Shown here one piece after another: positions 1-9,997 of a stretch of DNA of 64,000 nucleotides (positions are counted from its first letter, which is position 1; each line of letters starts with the position of its first letter). Origin of the DNA: Granulicatella elegans ATCC 700633 (GTDB lineage: Bacteria > Bacillota > Bacilli > Lactobacillales > Aerococcaceae); assembly GCF_000162475.2 (NCBI RefSeq), contig NZ_KI391971.1, positions 870,901 to 934,900 of the forward strand. Direction: 5' to 3'. Made by a program: the position numbers and the translations under genes. Below the pieces are notes generated by a model. It was not told the DNA's origin. It saw nothing but the letters and a program-made list of their open reading frames with translations, and searched no databases.

Positions 1-1
1 A

Positions 2-715
2 TTCCTATGGTTACTATGTATAGGTTTTATTGTTTCAGCAGGTTTTATCAGTAACAAAGAAATAATTGCAAAACAGTCAAGCATAATATTATTTTTATTA
101 ATTATTCACATCCTTATTATCCAATCACTATCTCCATCGATTCAAATGTTTCTAATAAAATTTTTAATGAGGATGTTTCCAACTGAAAATTATGTAATCA
201 ATACAGGATTTTGGAATCTACTATCCAAACCTAGCTATTTGAAAAGTATACAAACTTCAATGACCATAGGAGTAACTCTCATTTCTGGGTTTATTCTTTA
301 CACCCAAAATATATATTCATTTATGAATACAGCAAACGGTGTAGACGAAGCAAGAGCTTCCTTTATTGCTTATCTGTCTGCTCCAATTATTCTGATTATT
401 ACTAGTTCTATTTCTCTTACGATTTTATCTTCTAATAAAGATATTGAGGACATTAAACAGTTAAAGACACTAGGAGTGTCAAGATTACAACTTTTTAAAA
501 TACGTATAGCCGAGGCAATAATACATTCGGTGTTAATTTTATTAGTATCAGTAGTTTTCAATTTAATAATTTTAATTTTAGTAAGCTTTATTGGACAAGT
601 TTTAGGCAGTAGTTTAGTAGATATATCAGGTTTCTGGCAACCGAGCCTTATAATTATTTCTTTGTTAGTTATTTTTTATAGTATTACAAAGGGATTTTAT
701 TTATTTCAAGATTGA
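2..715 (+). CDS. FtsX-like ABC transporter permease, C-terminal part (partial)
   Basis: The reading frame is open from the first bases of the window, so the gene begins upstream and only its last 237 residues are visible. The sequence is dominated by long hydrophobic stretches (about residues 1-45, 85-110, 130-155, 170-200 and 215-232 of the visible part). A charged helix, IKQLKTLGVSRLQLFKIRIAE, sits just before a membrane segment; this is the typical FtsX/MacB-permease signature in which a 'LGxSRxQL' helix precedes the last two transmembrane helices. Such permeases usually pair with an ATPase to export or sense peptides. The partner ATPase would lie outside the window, so substrate and role cannot be judged. 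Internal ATG codons near 146 are not the true start because the frame continues upstream without a stop. Confidence 0.65.
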   Translation, partial: FLWLLCIGFIVSAGFISNKEIIAKQSSIILFLLIIHILIIQSLSPSIQMFLIKFLMRMFPTENYVINTGFWNLLSKPSYLKSIQTSMTIGVTLISGFILYTQNIYSFMNTANGVDEARASFIAYLSAPIILIITSSISLTILSSNKDIEDIKQLKTLGVSRLQLFKIRIAEAIIHSVLILLVSVVFNLIILILVSFIGQVLGSSLVDISGFWQPSLIIISLLVIFYSITKGFYLFQD

Positions 716-807
716 TAAATTGGAATAGTTACTGATTCAAAAATATCACACTTATTAAGATTAAAATAAAAGCAATACTAAAACGAAAAAGACAAGGATA
801 AATGAAG

Positions 808-851
808 TGCCCCCAAAAAGTTAGTTTTTTGTGTCTAACTTTTTGGGGGCA
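808..851. mobile_element. Head-to-head IS3-like terminal repeats (IS remnant or junction)
   Basis: Two perfect 17-bp arms, TGCCCCCAAAAAGTTAG and its complement, are separated by 10 bases. The right arm continues inward as ...GTTAGACACA when read from its outer end. Ends of the form TG-CCCC-AAAAAGTTAGACA are characteristic of IS3-family insertion sequences in Firmicutes. No transposase remains, so this looks like the two ends of an element whose inside has been lost, or a junction of two ends. A simple bidirectional terminator is the alternative, but no T-run follows on either strand. Confidence 0.5.
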
Positions 852-929
852 GTACATTTTCAGTAGGTTATTCTTTTTGTTAGTAAATTCAGAACTTGTA
901 GTAAATAAATGCAAATTTTGTAAAAAAAA

Positions 930-1015
930 TAGGAAGAAAATTTTTTGTAGTGAAATTACAAGAGACTCGAAGAGGATACTGGCGACCTCACAACCAAAAA
1001 ATATTTTTCTTCCTA
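930..1015 (-). repeat. Structured intergenic element, copy N (degenerate)
   Basis: The outer arms, TAGGAAGAAAATTTTTT on the left and its near-complement on the right, pair over about 20 bp. Read on the minus strand the core is AGGTCGCCAGTATCCTC followed by CGAGTCTC, a decayed version of the GCCAGCAGCC/TCTCAT hairpin seen in the other copies. The second and third hairpins are missing. The copy lies 21 bases after the plsY stop codon, in sense to plsY, and its outer stem is followed on that strand by a run of eight T, so it can also act as the plsY terminator. Confidence 0.6.
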
Positions 1016-1036
1016 TCTTTTATTACGTTTTTTAAA

Positions 1037-1636
1037 TTATTTCTTCCATTTAAAAATATCAACTTTAGCTTCTGTGCCATTTAATATTCTTTGAATATTT
1101 GTGCGGTGTCGATAAATGATAAAGATATCTGCAAGTAATGCTATTGTTGTCAGAACCATATCTTGAAAATATAGAGATAAAAGAACACCAATTGAAATCG
1201 TAAGCATACTTGTAAAACTTACCATTTTTGAAATAGCCAAAGTCAAAATAAAGATTCCTAAACCAATTAGAAATAATACAGGCTGATACGCTAATATAAC
1301 TCCAGCAAAAGTCGCAACAGCTTTGCCACCCTTAAAATTTGCAAATAATGGATACGTATGACCAACTACAGCAAATAATGCAATAATGAGAGGGGAAACC
1401 CCGTGTAAATCCATTTGCTTTAACAGAAGAACACTAATCGAACCTTTTAAAAGATCCATTAATAAAACAATCGTTCCTGCCTTTTTACCAAGAATTCTAA
1501 AAGAATTCGTAGCTCCTAAATTTCCACTTCCATGTTGTCTAATATCAATTTGAAAAAACTTACGTCCAATCCATAATCCAGAAGGAATGGATCCTAATAA
1601 GTATGCCATCGTAGCACCTAAAAAAATGGATAGCAT
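1037..1636 (-). CDS. plsY: Acyl-phosphate:glycerol-3-phosphate acyltransferase PlsY
   Basis: PlsY moves the acyl group from acyl-phosphate to glycerol-3-phosphate, making lysophosphatidic acid, the first membrane step of phospholipid synthesis. The 199-residue protein has the usual family length and about five to six membrane segments. The three conserved cytoplasmic loops are visible: GSIPSG near residue 15, GSGNLGATN near residue 36, and a GGKA motif near residue 103. It is transcribed divergently from parE, as in many Firmicutes. The last-step enzyme of the same pathway, PlsC, is encoded separately in this window at 35136. Confidence 0.95.
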   Translation of the reverse strand: MLSIFLGATMAYLLGSIPSGLWIGRKFFQIDIRQHGSGNLGATNSFRILGKKAGTIVLLMDLLKGSISVLLLKQMDLHGVSPLIIALFAVVGHTYPLFANFKGGKAVATFAGVILAYQPVLFLIGLGIFILTLAISKMVSFTSMLTISIGVLLSLYFQDMVLTTIALLADIFIIYRHRTNIQRILNGTEAKVDIFKWKK

Positions 1637-1739
1637 AGATATGTCTTTCTCCTTTATCCGTTAAATTTAATTTATACTTATTGATTATAGCATATTTTAA
1701 AAAAATTAGTATGTTTTTAAAGGGAGTTAGGAAGAATTC

Positions 1740-1767
1740 TTGCAATATTTGAAAAATTAAGTATGAT
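1740..1767 (+). promoter_or_regulatory. Promoter of parE-parC
   Basis: TTGCAA and TATGAT are spaced 16 bases apart, 42 bases before the parE start codon. On the opposite strand a TATAAT (positions 1684-1689) can serve plsY, so this 173-base gap carries divergent promoters. Confidence 0.6.
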
Positions 1768-1809
1768 AGAGTAGATATGTTTTATAAATAGGAAGAAGGG
1801 GAGTCGTGA

Positions 1810-3858
1810 ATGAGTAAAGTCACTAACCAATATAATGATGATTCAATTCAAGTATTAGAAGGCTTAGAAGCCGTTCGAAAACGTCCAGGGATGTATATCG
1901 GTTCAACTGACCATCGTGGATTGCATCATCTTGCCTATGAAATTGTCGATAATGCAGTCGATGAAGCCTTATCTGGATATGCAAGTAAGATTGATGTCAC
2001 AATTCATAAAGATGGTTCACTATCTGTTAGAGATAATGGACGTGGAATGCCAACTGGAAAACATGCTTCAGGAATTCCAACCATTCAAGTCATTTTTACC
2101 GTTTTACATGCTGGTGGTAAATTTGGACAAGGTGGATATAAAACTTCTGGAGGACTTCATGGGGTAGGAGCCAGCGTTGTAAATGCCTTATCGGATTGGT
2201 TAGAAGTTGAAGTATTACGTGATGGCGTATTATATACTCAAACATTTAAAACAGGTGGAGAAAAAGTTAGTTCCATTAAAAAAGAAAAAACAAATCGTAA
2301 AGGTTCTGGGACAACAGTTCGGTTCTTACCAAGCAAACATATTTTTTCAACTATCGTTTGGTCTTATGAAACTTTAGCTGAACGTTTACGCGAATCTGCC
2401 TTTTTATTAAAAGGATTAACGATTACATTAACGGATGAAAGAACGGATACAAGTGATGAATTTTGTTATGAAGAAGGAATTCGTAATTTTATTCAATATT
2501 TAAATGAAGAAAAAGATACTTTATCTCCAATTGTAGATTTCAATAGTACGATTGATGGGGTAGAAACAGAGTTTGCCTTCCAATATAATGATGGTTATTC
2601 TGAAACGATTTTATCATTCGTTAATAATGTCCGTACAAAAGATGGTGGTACTCACGAAGTTGGGATGAAAACTGCCTTAACAAAAGCTTTTAATGAATAT
2701 GCTCGTAAAGTGGGGCTATTAAAAGAAAAAGACAAAAACCTAGAAGGTAGTGACGTTCGTGAAGGCTTAACAGCGATTGTTTCATTACGTGTTCCTGAAG
2801 AGATTTTACAATTCGAAGGACAAACAAAAGATAAATTAGGAACTCCTGCAGCAAGAAGTATTGTTGATAATACGATTTTTGAACATCTAGGCATTTTCTT
2901 AACAGAGAATGGGGAAATTGCTCAAGAATTAATTCGTAAAGCTCTAAAAGCAAGAGAAGCACGTGAAGCGAGTCGTAAAGCAAGAGAAGAGAGCCGTAAT
3001 GGTAAAAAAGGAAAGAAAAAAGAAACTCTTCTATCTGGTAAATTAACACCTGCTCAAGGGAAAAATCCTAAAAAGAATGAGCTTTACTTGGTAGAGGGAG
3101 ATTCTGCGGGTGGTTCAGCGAAACAAGGACGTGACCGTAAATTCCAAGCAATCTTACCATTACGAGGAAAAGTTATTAATACTGAGAAAGCTTCTTTATC
3201 TGATATTTTAAAAAATGAAGAAATTAATACAATCATTTACACAATTGGTGCTGGAGTTGGGAATGACTTTAATATTGAAGATTGTAATTACGATAAAATT
3301 GTCATTATGACCGATGCGGATACCGATGGAGCTCATATTCAAGTATTACTATTAACATTCTTCTATCGTTATATGAAGCCATTAATTGAAGCAGGAAAAG
3401 TCTATTTAGCTTTACCACCATTGTTTAAGATTTCAAAAGGAACTGGTAAGAAACAAGTTGTAGAATATGCTTGGACTGAAAAAGAATTAGAGGAAAAAAT
3501 TAAAAAAGTTGGTAAAGGCTACTTATTACAACGTTATAAAGGTCTTGGTGAAATGAATGCAGACCAATTATGGGAAACAACGATGAATCCTGATACTAGA
3601 ACATTGATTCGTGTTGTTATTGATGATAAAGCTCAAGCAGAACGTCGTGTAAGTACATTAATGGGGAATAAAGTTGAGCCACGTAGAAAATGGATTGAAA
3701 GTCATGTGGAATTTAGCTTAGAAGATGGAAAGAGTATTTTAGAAACAGAAGGGCATTTAACAGTGAATGAACAACCAAAAGTTTCTAAAACAAAAAAAGA
3801 AGAAATAAATTCTCCATCATCTGTTGAACAATTATCACTATTAATGGAGGAGGAATAA
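1810..3858 (+). CDS. parE: DNA topoisomerase IV subunit B
   Basis: ParE is the ATPase subunit of topoisomerase IV, which unlinks daughter chromosomes. The 682 residues show the full GHKL/TOPRIM order: the ATP-binding helix EIVDNAVDE near residue 44, DNGRGMP near 75, and the lid GGLHGVG at 114-120. The transducer domain carries QTKDKLG, and the TOPRIM domain carries EGDSAGG (about 428) and DADTDGAH (about 501). The sequence [12 protein letters not shown] before the lid is the ParE form rather than the GyrB form (GGSGYKVSGG). The ATG follows AGGGGAG at good spacing. It is directly followed by parC, one base after its stop codon. The last 45 residues are a charged, probably disordered tail. Confidence 0.97.
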   Translation: MSKVTNQYNDDSIQVLEGLEAVRKRPGMYIGSTDHRGLHHLAYEIVDNAVDEALSGYASKIDVTIHKDGSLSVRDNGRGMPTGKHASGIPTIQVIFTVLHAGGKFGQGGYKTSGGLHGVGASVVNALSDWLEVEVLRDGVLYTQTFKTGGEKVSSIKKEKTNRKGSGTTVRFLPSKHIFSTIVWSYETLAERLRESAFLLKGLTITLTDERTDTSDEFCYEEGIRNFIQYLNEEKDTLSPIVDFNSTIDGVETEFAFQYNDGYSETILSFVNNVRTKDGGTHEVGMKTALTKAFNEYARKVGLLKEKDKNLEGSDVREGLTAIVSLRVPEEILQFEGQTKDKLGTPAARSIVDNTIFEHLGIFLTENGEIAQELIRKALKAREAREASRKAREESRNGKKGKKKETLLSGKLTPAQGKNPKKNELYLVEGDSAGGSAKQGRDRKFQAILPLRGKVINTEKASLSDILKNEEINTIIYTIGAGVGNDFNIEDCNYDKIVIMTDADTDGAHIQVLLLTFFYRYMKPLIEAGKVYLALPPLFKISKGTGKKQVVEYAWTEKELEEKIKKVGKGYLLQRYKGLGEMNADQLWETTMNPDTRTLIRVVIDDKAQAERRVSTLMGNKVEPRRKWIESHVEFSLEDGKSILETEGHLTVNEQPKVSKTKKEEINSPSSVEQLSLLMEEE

Positions 3859-3859
3859 T

Positions 3860-6316
3860 ATGAGCATGCAGCAAGATATCCAAGAGTTAAATCTTGAAGA
3901 TGTAATGGGCGATCGCTTTGGACGTTATTCTAAATATATTATTCAAGATCGTGCCTTACCAGATATTCGTGATGGATTAAAACCTGTACAAAGACGTATT
4001 TTATACGCGATGTTTGTAGAAGGTAATACGAGTGAAAAACAATTTAGAAAATCTGCTAAAACTGTTGGTAATGTAATTGGTAATTATCATCCTCACGGTG
4101 ATTCATCGGTTTATGAAGCGATGGTCCGTTTAAGCCAAGATTGGAAATTAAGAGATGTTTTAGTAGAAATGCATGGGAACAACGGTAGTATGGATGGAGA
4201 CCCAGCAGCAGCTATGCGTTATACGGAAGCTCGTTTATCAAAAATTTCTGAAGAATTATTACGTGATTTAGACAAAAAAACGGTTGATTTTGTATTAAAC
4301 TTTGACGATACAGAAGAAGAACCAACAGTTTTACCAGCTCGATTCCCGAATTTATTAGTCAATGGTGCTACAGGGATTTCTGCTGGTTATGCAACTGAAA
4401 TTCCAACACATAATTTAGGTGAAGTCATTGATGCAACGATTCATACTATTGATCATCCTAAAGCAACGGTTAAGGAATTAATGCAATTTGTAAAGGGTCC
4501 TGATTTTCCAACTGGAGCGATCATTCAAGGAATTGATGAATTAGAACAAGCGTATGAAACCGGTAAAGGTAAAGTAGTGGTTCGTTCTAAAACATCCATT
4601 GAAGCCATTAAAGGTGGAAAGAGTCAAATTGTTGTCACTGAAATTCCTTATGAAGTGAATAAAGCTTTATTAGTGAAGAAAATCGATGAAATTCGTTTAA
4701 ATAAGAAAATTGAAGGTATTGCCGAAGTAAGGGACGAATCAGACCGTACAGGCTTACAAATTGTCATTGAGTTGAAAAAAGAAGCAAATGCAGAAGGAAT
4801 TTTAAATTATTTACTGAAAAATACTGAGCTTCAAATTAATTATAATTTCAATATGGTTGCGATTGATGCTAGACGTCCAATGCAAGTTGGATTGAAGAAA
4901 ATACTTGATTCTTACATTGCCCATCAAAAAGAAGTCATTACAAAACGAACACAGTTTGACTTAAATAAAGCGCAAGATCGTTTGCATATTGTAGATGGTT
5001 TAATGAAAGCTTTATCGATTTTAGACGAAGTGATTGCATTAATTCGTAATAGTAATGATAAAAAAGATGCAAAAGAAAAATTAGTAGAAACTTATGATTT
5101 TACAATGACACAAGCAGAAGCAATCGTTAGCTTGCAATTATATCGTTTAACGAATACAGATATTACAATTTTACAAGAAGAAAAATTAGACTTAAATGAA
5201 CGTGTTGCGACATTAACAAGTATTTTGAAATCAGAAAAAACTTTATTACAAGTTATGAAACAAGAATTACGTGAGTTAAAGAAAAAATATGCGACACCTC
5301 GTTTAACAGAAATTCAAGCGGAAATTAAAGAAATTAAAATTGAAACAGAGATTTTAATTCCAGAAGAAGAAGTGTATGTAGTAGCTACAAAACAAGGCTA
5401 TTACAAACGAGTTAGTCCGCGTTCCTTTGCTTCGAGTGCTCCTGAAGAGAATGGATTGCGTGAAGGGGACGAAGTCTTACTTGTTCAAAAAGTATCGACT
5501 TTAGATAGTTTAGTGTTATTTACGTCTAAAGGGAATTATTTACATCTACCAGTTCATGAAATTCCTGAAGCAAAATGGAAAGATGTAGGGCATCATTTAA
5601 GTCAATCCATTTCTTTAGCGACTAACGAAATTATTTTAGCCGGTATGGTGAAAGAAAAAGATAGTAATGATGCTTATCAAGACTGGACAGTTGTATTCTT
5701 TACAAAAGAAGGACTTGTGAAACAAACTGCGATGAATGAATTTAATACGTATCGAGGCTATAAAACTCGTACAAGTAATGCGATTAAATTAAAAACTGCA
5801 ACGGATGAAGTAGTAGCTATTGAGCTAGTTCCAAATCAAGAACAAGAAATTTTTATTGTGACTCATTGTGGTTTTGGATTACGTTATGAATTAAGTGAAG
5901 TTCCTGTTGTAGGTACTGTTGCTAGTGGAGTTAAGGCAATTAATCTAAGAAAAGATGATTTTGTTGCTGGAGCAATGGTTTATAGTCCAGAATCTAAAGT
6001 CGTTTCTGCTTTCTTGGCTACTCAACGTGGATCAGTGAAACGTTTCAATGTTTTAGAAGTTTCTATGCTTACAAGGGCTAAGAGAGGTTTAATGGTCTTA
6101 AGAGAATTGAAGAATAATCCTCACCGTGTTGTTTATTTAGATGGCAATATTTCTTCAAAACAAGAATATGTTATTGTTTCGACAAATGGAGAAATGAAAG
6201 AGATTCGTCCAATGGATTTAAGTTTAGTGGATCGTACAAGTAATGGTTCAGCATTGTTAAATGATGCGGATGGAGTTACGAAGAGTGTCTTGAAAAAGTT
6301 TGTGTATGATTTTTAA
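3860..6316 (+). CDS. parC: DNA topoisomerase IV subunit A
   Basis: ParC carries the DNA-cleaving tyrosine of topoisomerase IV, here Y121 in [10 protein letters not shown]. The 818 residues include the winged-helix and tower domains and a C-terminal beta-pinwheel. The quinolone-target region reads [12 protein letters not shown]. The residue matching the well-known Ser79/80 position is serine (S82) and the next hot spot is glutamate (E86), so no classic resistance change is visible. Its SD sequence GGAGGAGGAATA lies inside the end of parE, which suggests translational coupling. A structured intergenic repeat starts two bases after the stop codon. Confidence 0.97.
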   Translation: MSMQQDIQELNLEDVMGDRFGRYSKYIIQDRALPDIRDGLKPVQRRILYAMFVEGNTSEKQFRKSAKTVGNVIGNYHPHGDSSVYEAMVRLSQDWKLRDVLVEMHGNNGSMDGDPAAAMRYTEARLSKISEELLRDLDKKTVDFVLNFDDTEEEPTVLPARFPNLLVNGATGISAGYATEIPTHNLGEVIDATIHTIDHPKATVKELMQFVKGPDFPTGAIIQGIDELEQAYETGKGKVVVRSKTSIEAIKGGKSQIVVTEIPYEVNKALLVKKIDEIRLNKKIEGIAEVRDESDRTGLQIVIELKKEANAEGILNYLLKNTELQINYNFNMVAIDARRPMQVGLKKILDSYIAHQKEVITKRTQFDLNKAQDRLHIVDGLMKALSILDEVIALIRNSNDKKDAKEKLVETYDFTMTQAEAIVSLQLYRLTNTDITILQEEKLDLNERVATLTSILKSEKTLLQVMKQELRELKKKYATPRLTEIQAEIKEIKIETEILIPEEEVYVVATKQGYYKRVSPRSFASSAPEENGLREGDEVLLVQKVSTLDSLVLFTSKGNYLHLPVHEIPEAKWKDVGHHLSQSISLATNEIILAGMVKEKDSNDAYQDWTVVFFTKEGLVKQTAMNEFNTYRGYKTRTSNAIKLKTATDEVVAIELVPNQEQEIFIVTHCGFGLRYELSEVPVVGTVASGVKAINLRKDDFVAGAMVYSPESKVVSAFLATQRGSVKRFNVLEVSMLTRAKRGLMVLRELKNNPHRVVYLDGNISSKQEYVIVSTNGEMKEIRPMDLSLVDRTSNGSALLNDADGVTKSVLKKFVYDF

Positions 6317-6317
6317 T

Positions 6318-6456
6318 AGACTTTCTTAGTATAGTAGTATTAGGACGCAAGCAGCCAGCTTTGCTGTCTCATTGCTAAACTTTGAGCCTGTAGTCTCAAA
6401 GTTTCCTGAGTGATAAGCCGATTGGCTTATCATGCCCATACAACTATAGAAAGTCT
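6318..6456 (+). repeat. Structured intergenic element, copy A
   Basis: This is a full copy. The outer arms AGACTTTC...TATAGTAG and CAACTATAGAAAGTCT enclose three hairpins. Hairpin 1 has GCAA/TTGC closure around GCAGCC-AGC-ttt-GCT-GTCTCAT. Hairpin 2 is CTTTGAG/CTCAAAG with loop CCTGTAGT. Hairpin 3 is GATAAGCC-gatt-GGCTTATC. An AGG before hairpin 1 can pair with CCT after hairpin 2. It begins two bases after the parC stop codon and is followed by TTTT. Confidence 0.85.
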
Positions 6457-6508
6457 TTTGGTATAAAAAACGACAGAATCTTAAATGATTCTGTCGTTTT
6501 TCTTTGTC

Positions 6509-7708
6509 TTAAAAATCAATTTCTGTTGAATATTGACTGGCTGCATTCCATAGTAAGTATTCTTTAATTCCAGCTTCTTTTAAAGCTTTAATTTCTTGGC
6601 TAATAACATCAGCTGTGTACAATTGGAAGTTTCCTTCACCTAAATAGTCAGCTGTAAAAGCTTGTATCCAAGGTCTTGAAGTAGGCGATGGATTTAAATC
6701 TTTCACATATCCATTTTCAATTTTCATATATTGAGTCACAATATCATATGGTTGCTTATCTGGATCTTTTACACCAAAAGCTCCATTTACCCAGTGACTT
6801 GGGAAAATCATTGGAGAAATAACATCTACATGATCTGCAATATTCGTGAATTTTTGTCCGATACCACCAATTTTAGAAGCAGTAATCGCGTGCGCTAAAA
6901 TATCAGCCGAAAGGTGAACCCCATATGGTTTTAATTTTTCACGAACAAATGAGACGAAATCAGTAACTGCAGCGATACGTGCTTCATCCATATCAGTATA
7001 ATCACTATAATCACCTAAATCGTAATCTAAGTATTTTTCCACTAATTCAAATCCAAGAGGGAAACGAACATAGTCTAATTGAATATCTTTAAATCCAGCT
7101 TTAGCAGCACCTACTGCAATTTCAGCAATGTATTCCCAATTTTCTTTTAAGAAAGGATTTAGGAAAGATTCACCTTCATCATTTTCCCAAACAGTTCCCG
7201 CTAGAGTACGGAAGGTTAAATCTGGATTTTGATAAGGAACTAAGTGGTCCCCAAAACTTACGATTCGAGCAATTGGATAAATTTGATGTTTTTCCAAAGT
7301 TTTCAGTAATTGTTTTGTGTCTGTAATTTCATTAACAGTATTGTTTTGGATTGTTTGATTATTAGTTTCTAATGGCATAGTTATTTTACCATAACCATCT
7401 CGGACATCCACGACAACAGCATTAATGTCTGTTTTGTCTACGTAACGAACTATTTTATCTAGTTCTTCACCTTTCGCTCTAAAAGCTTGTACATAAATTC
7501 CTTTTACACCTTCTTTAGGGTATGGAATATTAATGCCAGAATCATAACTACTAGTTGTAGGGAAGTTTACTGGAACTTTTAATAAGCTAGAGGTTCTTAA
7601 TGTTAATTTTTGTGTTACTTCTTCATCAGCACGAACAGATTGGAAGAGTAGAACAAATATTCCTAGAAGAAGGACACGCATGATTCTGTTGACTGTTTTC
7701 ATCAGCAT
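6509..7708 (-). CDS. Secreted putative glycoside hydrolase (DUF4015 family)
   Basis: An N-terminal signal peptide (basic MLMKTVNRIMR followed by a hydrophobic stretch ending in QSVRA) indicates export. The mature part resembles DUF4015, a TIM-barrel family related to glycoside hydrolases. Recognisable stretches are KGIYVQAFRA, NAVVVDVRDGYG, DIQLDYVRFP and the late WIQAFTADY; the acidic residues of DVRD and QLDYVRFP are plausible catalytic positions. Its substrate is unknown, but a cell-wall or exopolysaccharide glycan is likely for a secreted member. The start is placed at 7708, right after the stop of the upstream lipoprotein gene and behind GGAG. A start 18 bases further up would overlap that gene, and ATG at 7702 is also possible. 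The two genes form an operon. Confidence 0.75.
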   Translation of the reverse strand: MLMKTVNRIMRVLLLGIFVLLFQSVRADEEVTQKLTLRTSSLLKVPVNFPTTSSYDSGINIPYPKEGVKGIYVQAFRAKGEELDKIVRYVDKTDINAVVVDVRDGYGKITMPLETNNQTIQNNTVNEITDTKQLLKTLEKHQIYPIARIVSFGDHLVPYQNPDLTFRTLAGTVWENDEGESFLNPFLKENWEYIAEIAVGAAKAGFKDIQLDYVRFPLGFELVEKYLDYDLGDYSDYTDMDEARIAAVTDFVSFVREKLKPYGVHLSADILAHAITASKIGGIGQKFTNIADHVDVISPMIFPSHWVNGAFGVKDPDKQPYDIVTQYMKIENGYVKDLNPSPTSRPWIQAFTADYLGEGNFQLYTADVISQEIKALKEAGIKEYLLWNAASQYSTEIDF

Positions 7709-7709
7709 C

Positions 7710-8342
7710 TTACTCCTTTCTAGCATTTAAACGAGCTTTTAAAATACGGATTGGTTTATCAATTGCTGAAAGAGGGTCATTAATTTCTTCTAAAATCTTT
7801 TGACGCTCCAATGCCGCTTCGTTTAATTCTTTAATTTTATCTTTCAAATCATCTTTAGATAATTTATTTCCAGATATTTCAACAAAGAATTTTTGCTCAT
7901 TATTCAATTGTTCTTCAGATTTTTTAATATAATCTGTTATACTGTCGACAATTTTTTGCAAGTTTGAACTTACAATTTTGATTTCAACACTTGGCAAATC
8001 CTTGTCTTGTAAATTACTAAGGTGAGACGCATCATCGCGAATCACTTTTAATGTTTTAGTAATTTGTTTTTGAATATCTTTTCTTTGTTGAAGATTATCA
8101 AAAACTTTACCTTTTTTCTTAGCGTAATTTGCTAGAGTCGAATCATCAGCGATATCATCTTCCCAATCACTTTGCAAATTGGCTTCAAAAGTTTGGATGT
8201 TGTTTAAATGATCAACAACCACAGGTAAGGTATCTTGTACTTCTTGAACAGTTTTTTCAGCACTCTTCTTTGTATTAGAGCAGGCTGCAAATACTAGCAA
8301 ACTTGCACTAATCAAGAATACCTTCGTTGCAATTTTTTTCAT
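7710..8342 (-). CDS. YkyA-like cell-wall-associated lipoprotein
   Basis: The start ATG at 8342 follows GGAG at six bases; the open frame continues 66 bases further upstream but without an SD. The 210-residue product begins MKKIATKVFLISASLLVFAAC, a lipoprotein signal with cysteine at the lipobox. The mature part is almost entirely charged helix with coiled-coil character (for example the stretches around KKSEEQLNNEQ and ELNEAALERQKILEEIND). This matches the YkyA family (putative cell-wall-binding lipoproteins of Bacilli). The molecular role of this family is not established. It sits one base before the start of the secreted DUF4015 protein, suggesting joint expression at the cell surface. Confidence 0.65.
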   Translation of the reverse strand: MKKIATKVFLISASLLVFAACSNTKKSAEKTVQEVQDTLPVVVDHLNNIQTFEANLQSDWEDDIADDSTLANYAKKKGKVFDNLQQRKDIQKQITKTLKVIRDDASHLSNLQDKDLPSVEIKIVSSNLQKIVDSITDYIKKSEEQLNNEQKFFVEISGNKLSKDDLKDKIKELNEAALERQKILEEINDPLSAIDKPIRILKARLNARKE

Positions 8343-8566
8343 AACGCACTCCTTACTTTGAGGCTGCATTCTTATAGAATGCGCGCATCTTAATTTATAG
8401 ACACACAAATTACTTTGTCATTATACAGTTTTTTTGTGAAATATACAAATTATTAACCGATTTGATAGGTTTTTCATGTGAAAATGGGGAGAAAATAGGT
8501 GAATTTTGGTAAAAAATAAACTTTTTAAAGTAGATCTTTAAAGTTTTAATGGTTCTAATCTCATGT

Positions 8567-8595
8567 TTGACGAAGAATAGTAGAATAGGTACAAT
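8567..8595 (+). promoter_or_regulatory. Promoter of lspA-rluD-pyrR
   Basis: TTGACG and TACAAT are spaced exactly 17 bases apart, 30 bases before the lspA start codon. This is a near-consensus SigA promoter. The remainder of the gap back to 8343 holds nothing recognisable except the divergent start region of the lipoprotein operon. Confidence 0.75.
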
Positions 8596-8625
8596 AGAGC
8601 TATTGAGAGTAGAAAGAGGTATTTT

Positions 8626-9090
8626 ATGATTATTTATTTAGTTTTAAGTTTATTATTGATTGCAGCAGACCAAGTAATGAAAATGTGGATTGTTTCTAAT
8701 TTTGCATTACATACAGGACAAGAATTATTACCAGGTATTGTGAAGTTATTTTATATTCAAAATACTGGTGCAGCATGGGGAATTTTAGCAGGACAACAAT
8801 TTGTTTTCTATATTATTACAGCTTTTGGAGTTTCTGCTATTTTATACTTGATGTTTCAAGAAAGAGGAAAATCAAAATTTGCATTAACAACGTATAGTTT
8901 GTTATTAGCTGGAGCATTAGGAAATTTTATTGACCGTGTTCGATTAGGATTTGTTGTAGATATGTTTCAACTTGAATTTATCGATTTCCCAATTTTTAAT
9001 ATTGCAGATATTTGTTTAACTGTTGGGGTAGCGGCGTTATTCTTATATATTTTAATTGTCGAAAGAAAGAAGGAAAAAAGTGGAAAATAA
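8626..9090 (+). CDS. lspA: Lipoprotein signal peptidase (signal peptidase II)
   Basis: LspA cleaves the signal peptide of diacylglyceryl-modified prolipoproteins in the membrane, and so processes the several lipoproteins encoded in this window. The 154 residues form four membrane segments. The two catalytic aspartates are seen in GNFIDR (about residue 103-108) and NIADICLTVG (about residue 125-134), and the NTGAAWG motif is at about residue 46. It overlaps the start of rluD by 11 bases, the usual lspA-rluD arrangement in Lactobacillales. Confidence 0.95.
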   Translation: MIIYLVLSLLLIAADQVMKMWIVSNFALHTGQELLPGIVKLFYIQNTGAAWGILAGQQFVFYIITAFGVSAILYLMFQERGKSKFALTTYSLLLAGALGNFIDRVRLGFVVDMFQLEFIDFPIFNIADICLTVGVAALFLYILIVERKKEKSGK

Positions 9091-9985
9091 GATTATTGAA
9101 TTAACACTATCATTAGAAAAAAGCGAAAGACTCGATAAAATTTTAACAAAAGAATTATCTCATACACGTTCAGTCATTCAACAATGGTTAAAATCAGGAT
9201 TTGTATCTGTTAATGGGGAAGTAGTCAAAGCTAACTACAAAGCAAAAGATGGAGACCATGTTACGATTCAAATTGAAGAAGAGGAAGAATTAACGGTTCT
9301 TGCAGAAAATATTCCATTAGAAATTGTTTTTGAAGATGAACATTTATTAGTCATTAATAAACCAAGCGGAATGGTGGTTCATCCTTCAAAAGGGCATTCA
9401 ACAGGAACATTAGTGAATGCATTACTATATCATGTTGATCAATTATCAAAAGGTTCTGAATCATATCGTCCAGGAATTGTTCATCGAATTGACAAAGATA
9501 CATCTGGATTATTAGTAGTCGCAAAAACGCCACAAGCTCATGTTGGTTTATCGAATCAATTAATGGATCACTCCATGACTCGTAGTTATGTTGCAATTGT
9601 AGAGGGAAGCTTTGAACATATTACCGGTACAGTAGATGCACCATTAGCAAGAGATCCACATAATCGTCTAAAGCGTTGTGTTCAAAAAGAAGGAAAACAA
9701 GCGATTACTCATTTTACAGTCATTCAAGCGTTAAAAGAGACAAGTGTTTTACGACTAAATTTAGAAACAGGAAGAACTCATCAAATACGTGCACATATGG
9801 ATTTTATTCATCATCCGATTTTAAATGATCCGATGTACCATCCAAATGGAAAAAATGCTACAGAATTCGGTCAATATTTACATGCAGAGACTTTAGGATT
9901 TGTTCATCCTATTACACAAGAAAAACTATATTTTGAAAGTCCATTACCAAAAGAATTTGAAGAAATGATTCAAGAATTACAGTAG
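9080..9985 (+). CDS. rluD: 23S rRNA pseudouridine synthase, RluD type
   Basis: The enzyme isomerises uridines of 23S rRNA to pseudouridine. The start is chosen as GTG at 9080, inside the end of lspA, because AAGGA lies seven bases before it; an in-frame TTG at 9056 has no SD. The 301-residue protein has an N-terminal S4 RNA-binding domain (about residues 10-70), then the catalytic domain. The catalytic-aspartate motif HRIDKDTSGLLVVAKT lies at about residue 134, and a later LETGRTHQIRAH motif at about 232. It is the RluD/RluC-type member that accompanies lspA in Firmicutes; the exact uridines modified are inferred only from the family. Confidence 0.9.
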   Translation: MENKIIELTLSLEKSERLDKILTKELSHTRSVIQQWLKSGFVSVNGEVVKANYKAKDGDHVTIQIEEEEELTVLAENIPLEIVFEDEHLLVINKPSGMVVHPSKGHSTGTLVNALLYHVDQLSKGSESYRPGIVHRIDKDTSGLLVVAKTPQAHVGLSNQLMDHSMTRSYVAIVEGSFEHITGTVDAPLARDPHNRLKRCVQKEGKQAITHFTVIQALKETSVLRLNLETGRTHQIRAHMDFIHHPILNDPMYHPNGKNATEFGQYLHAETLGFVHPITQEKLYFESPLPKEFEEMIQELQ

Positions 9986-9997
9986 AGGAGTATGGAT

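Noticed and set aside
729-1035. Short open frames on both strands between the permease and plsY
   Set aside because: They run through the IS-end palindrome and a degenerate repeat, have no SD and no recognisable protein features.
2652-3049. Reverse-strand open frames inside parE and other core genes
   Set aside because: They are shadows of highly conserved genes and lack start signals.
6318-6456. Structured repeats as riboswitches
   Set aside because: They lie behind genes rather than before them and can form only with the gene upstream; no alternative terminator or SD-sequestering fold is apparent.
9986-9997. PyrR-binding anti-terminator before pyrR
   Set aside because: pyrR follows rluD at once; there is no room for a leader.
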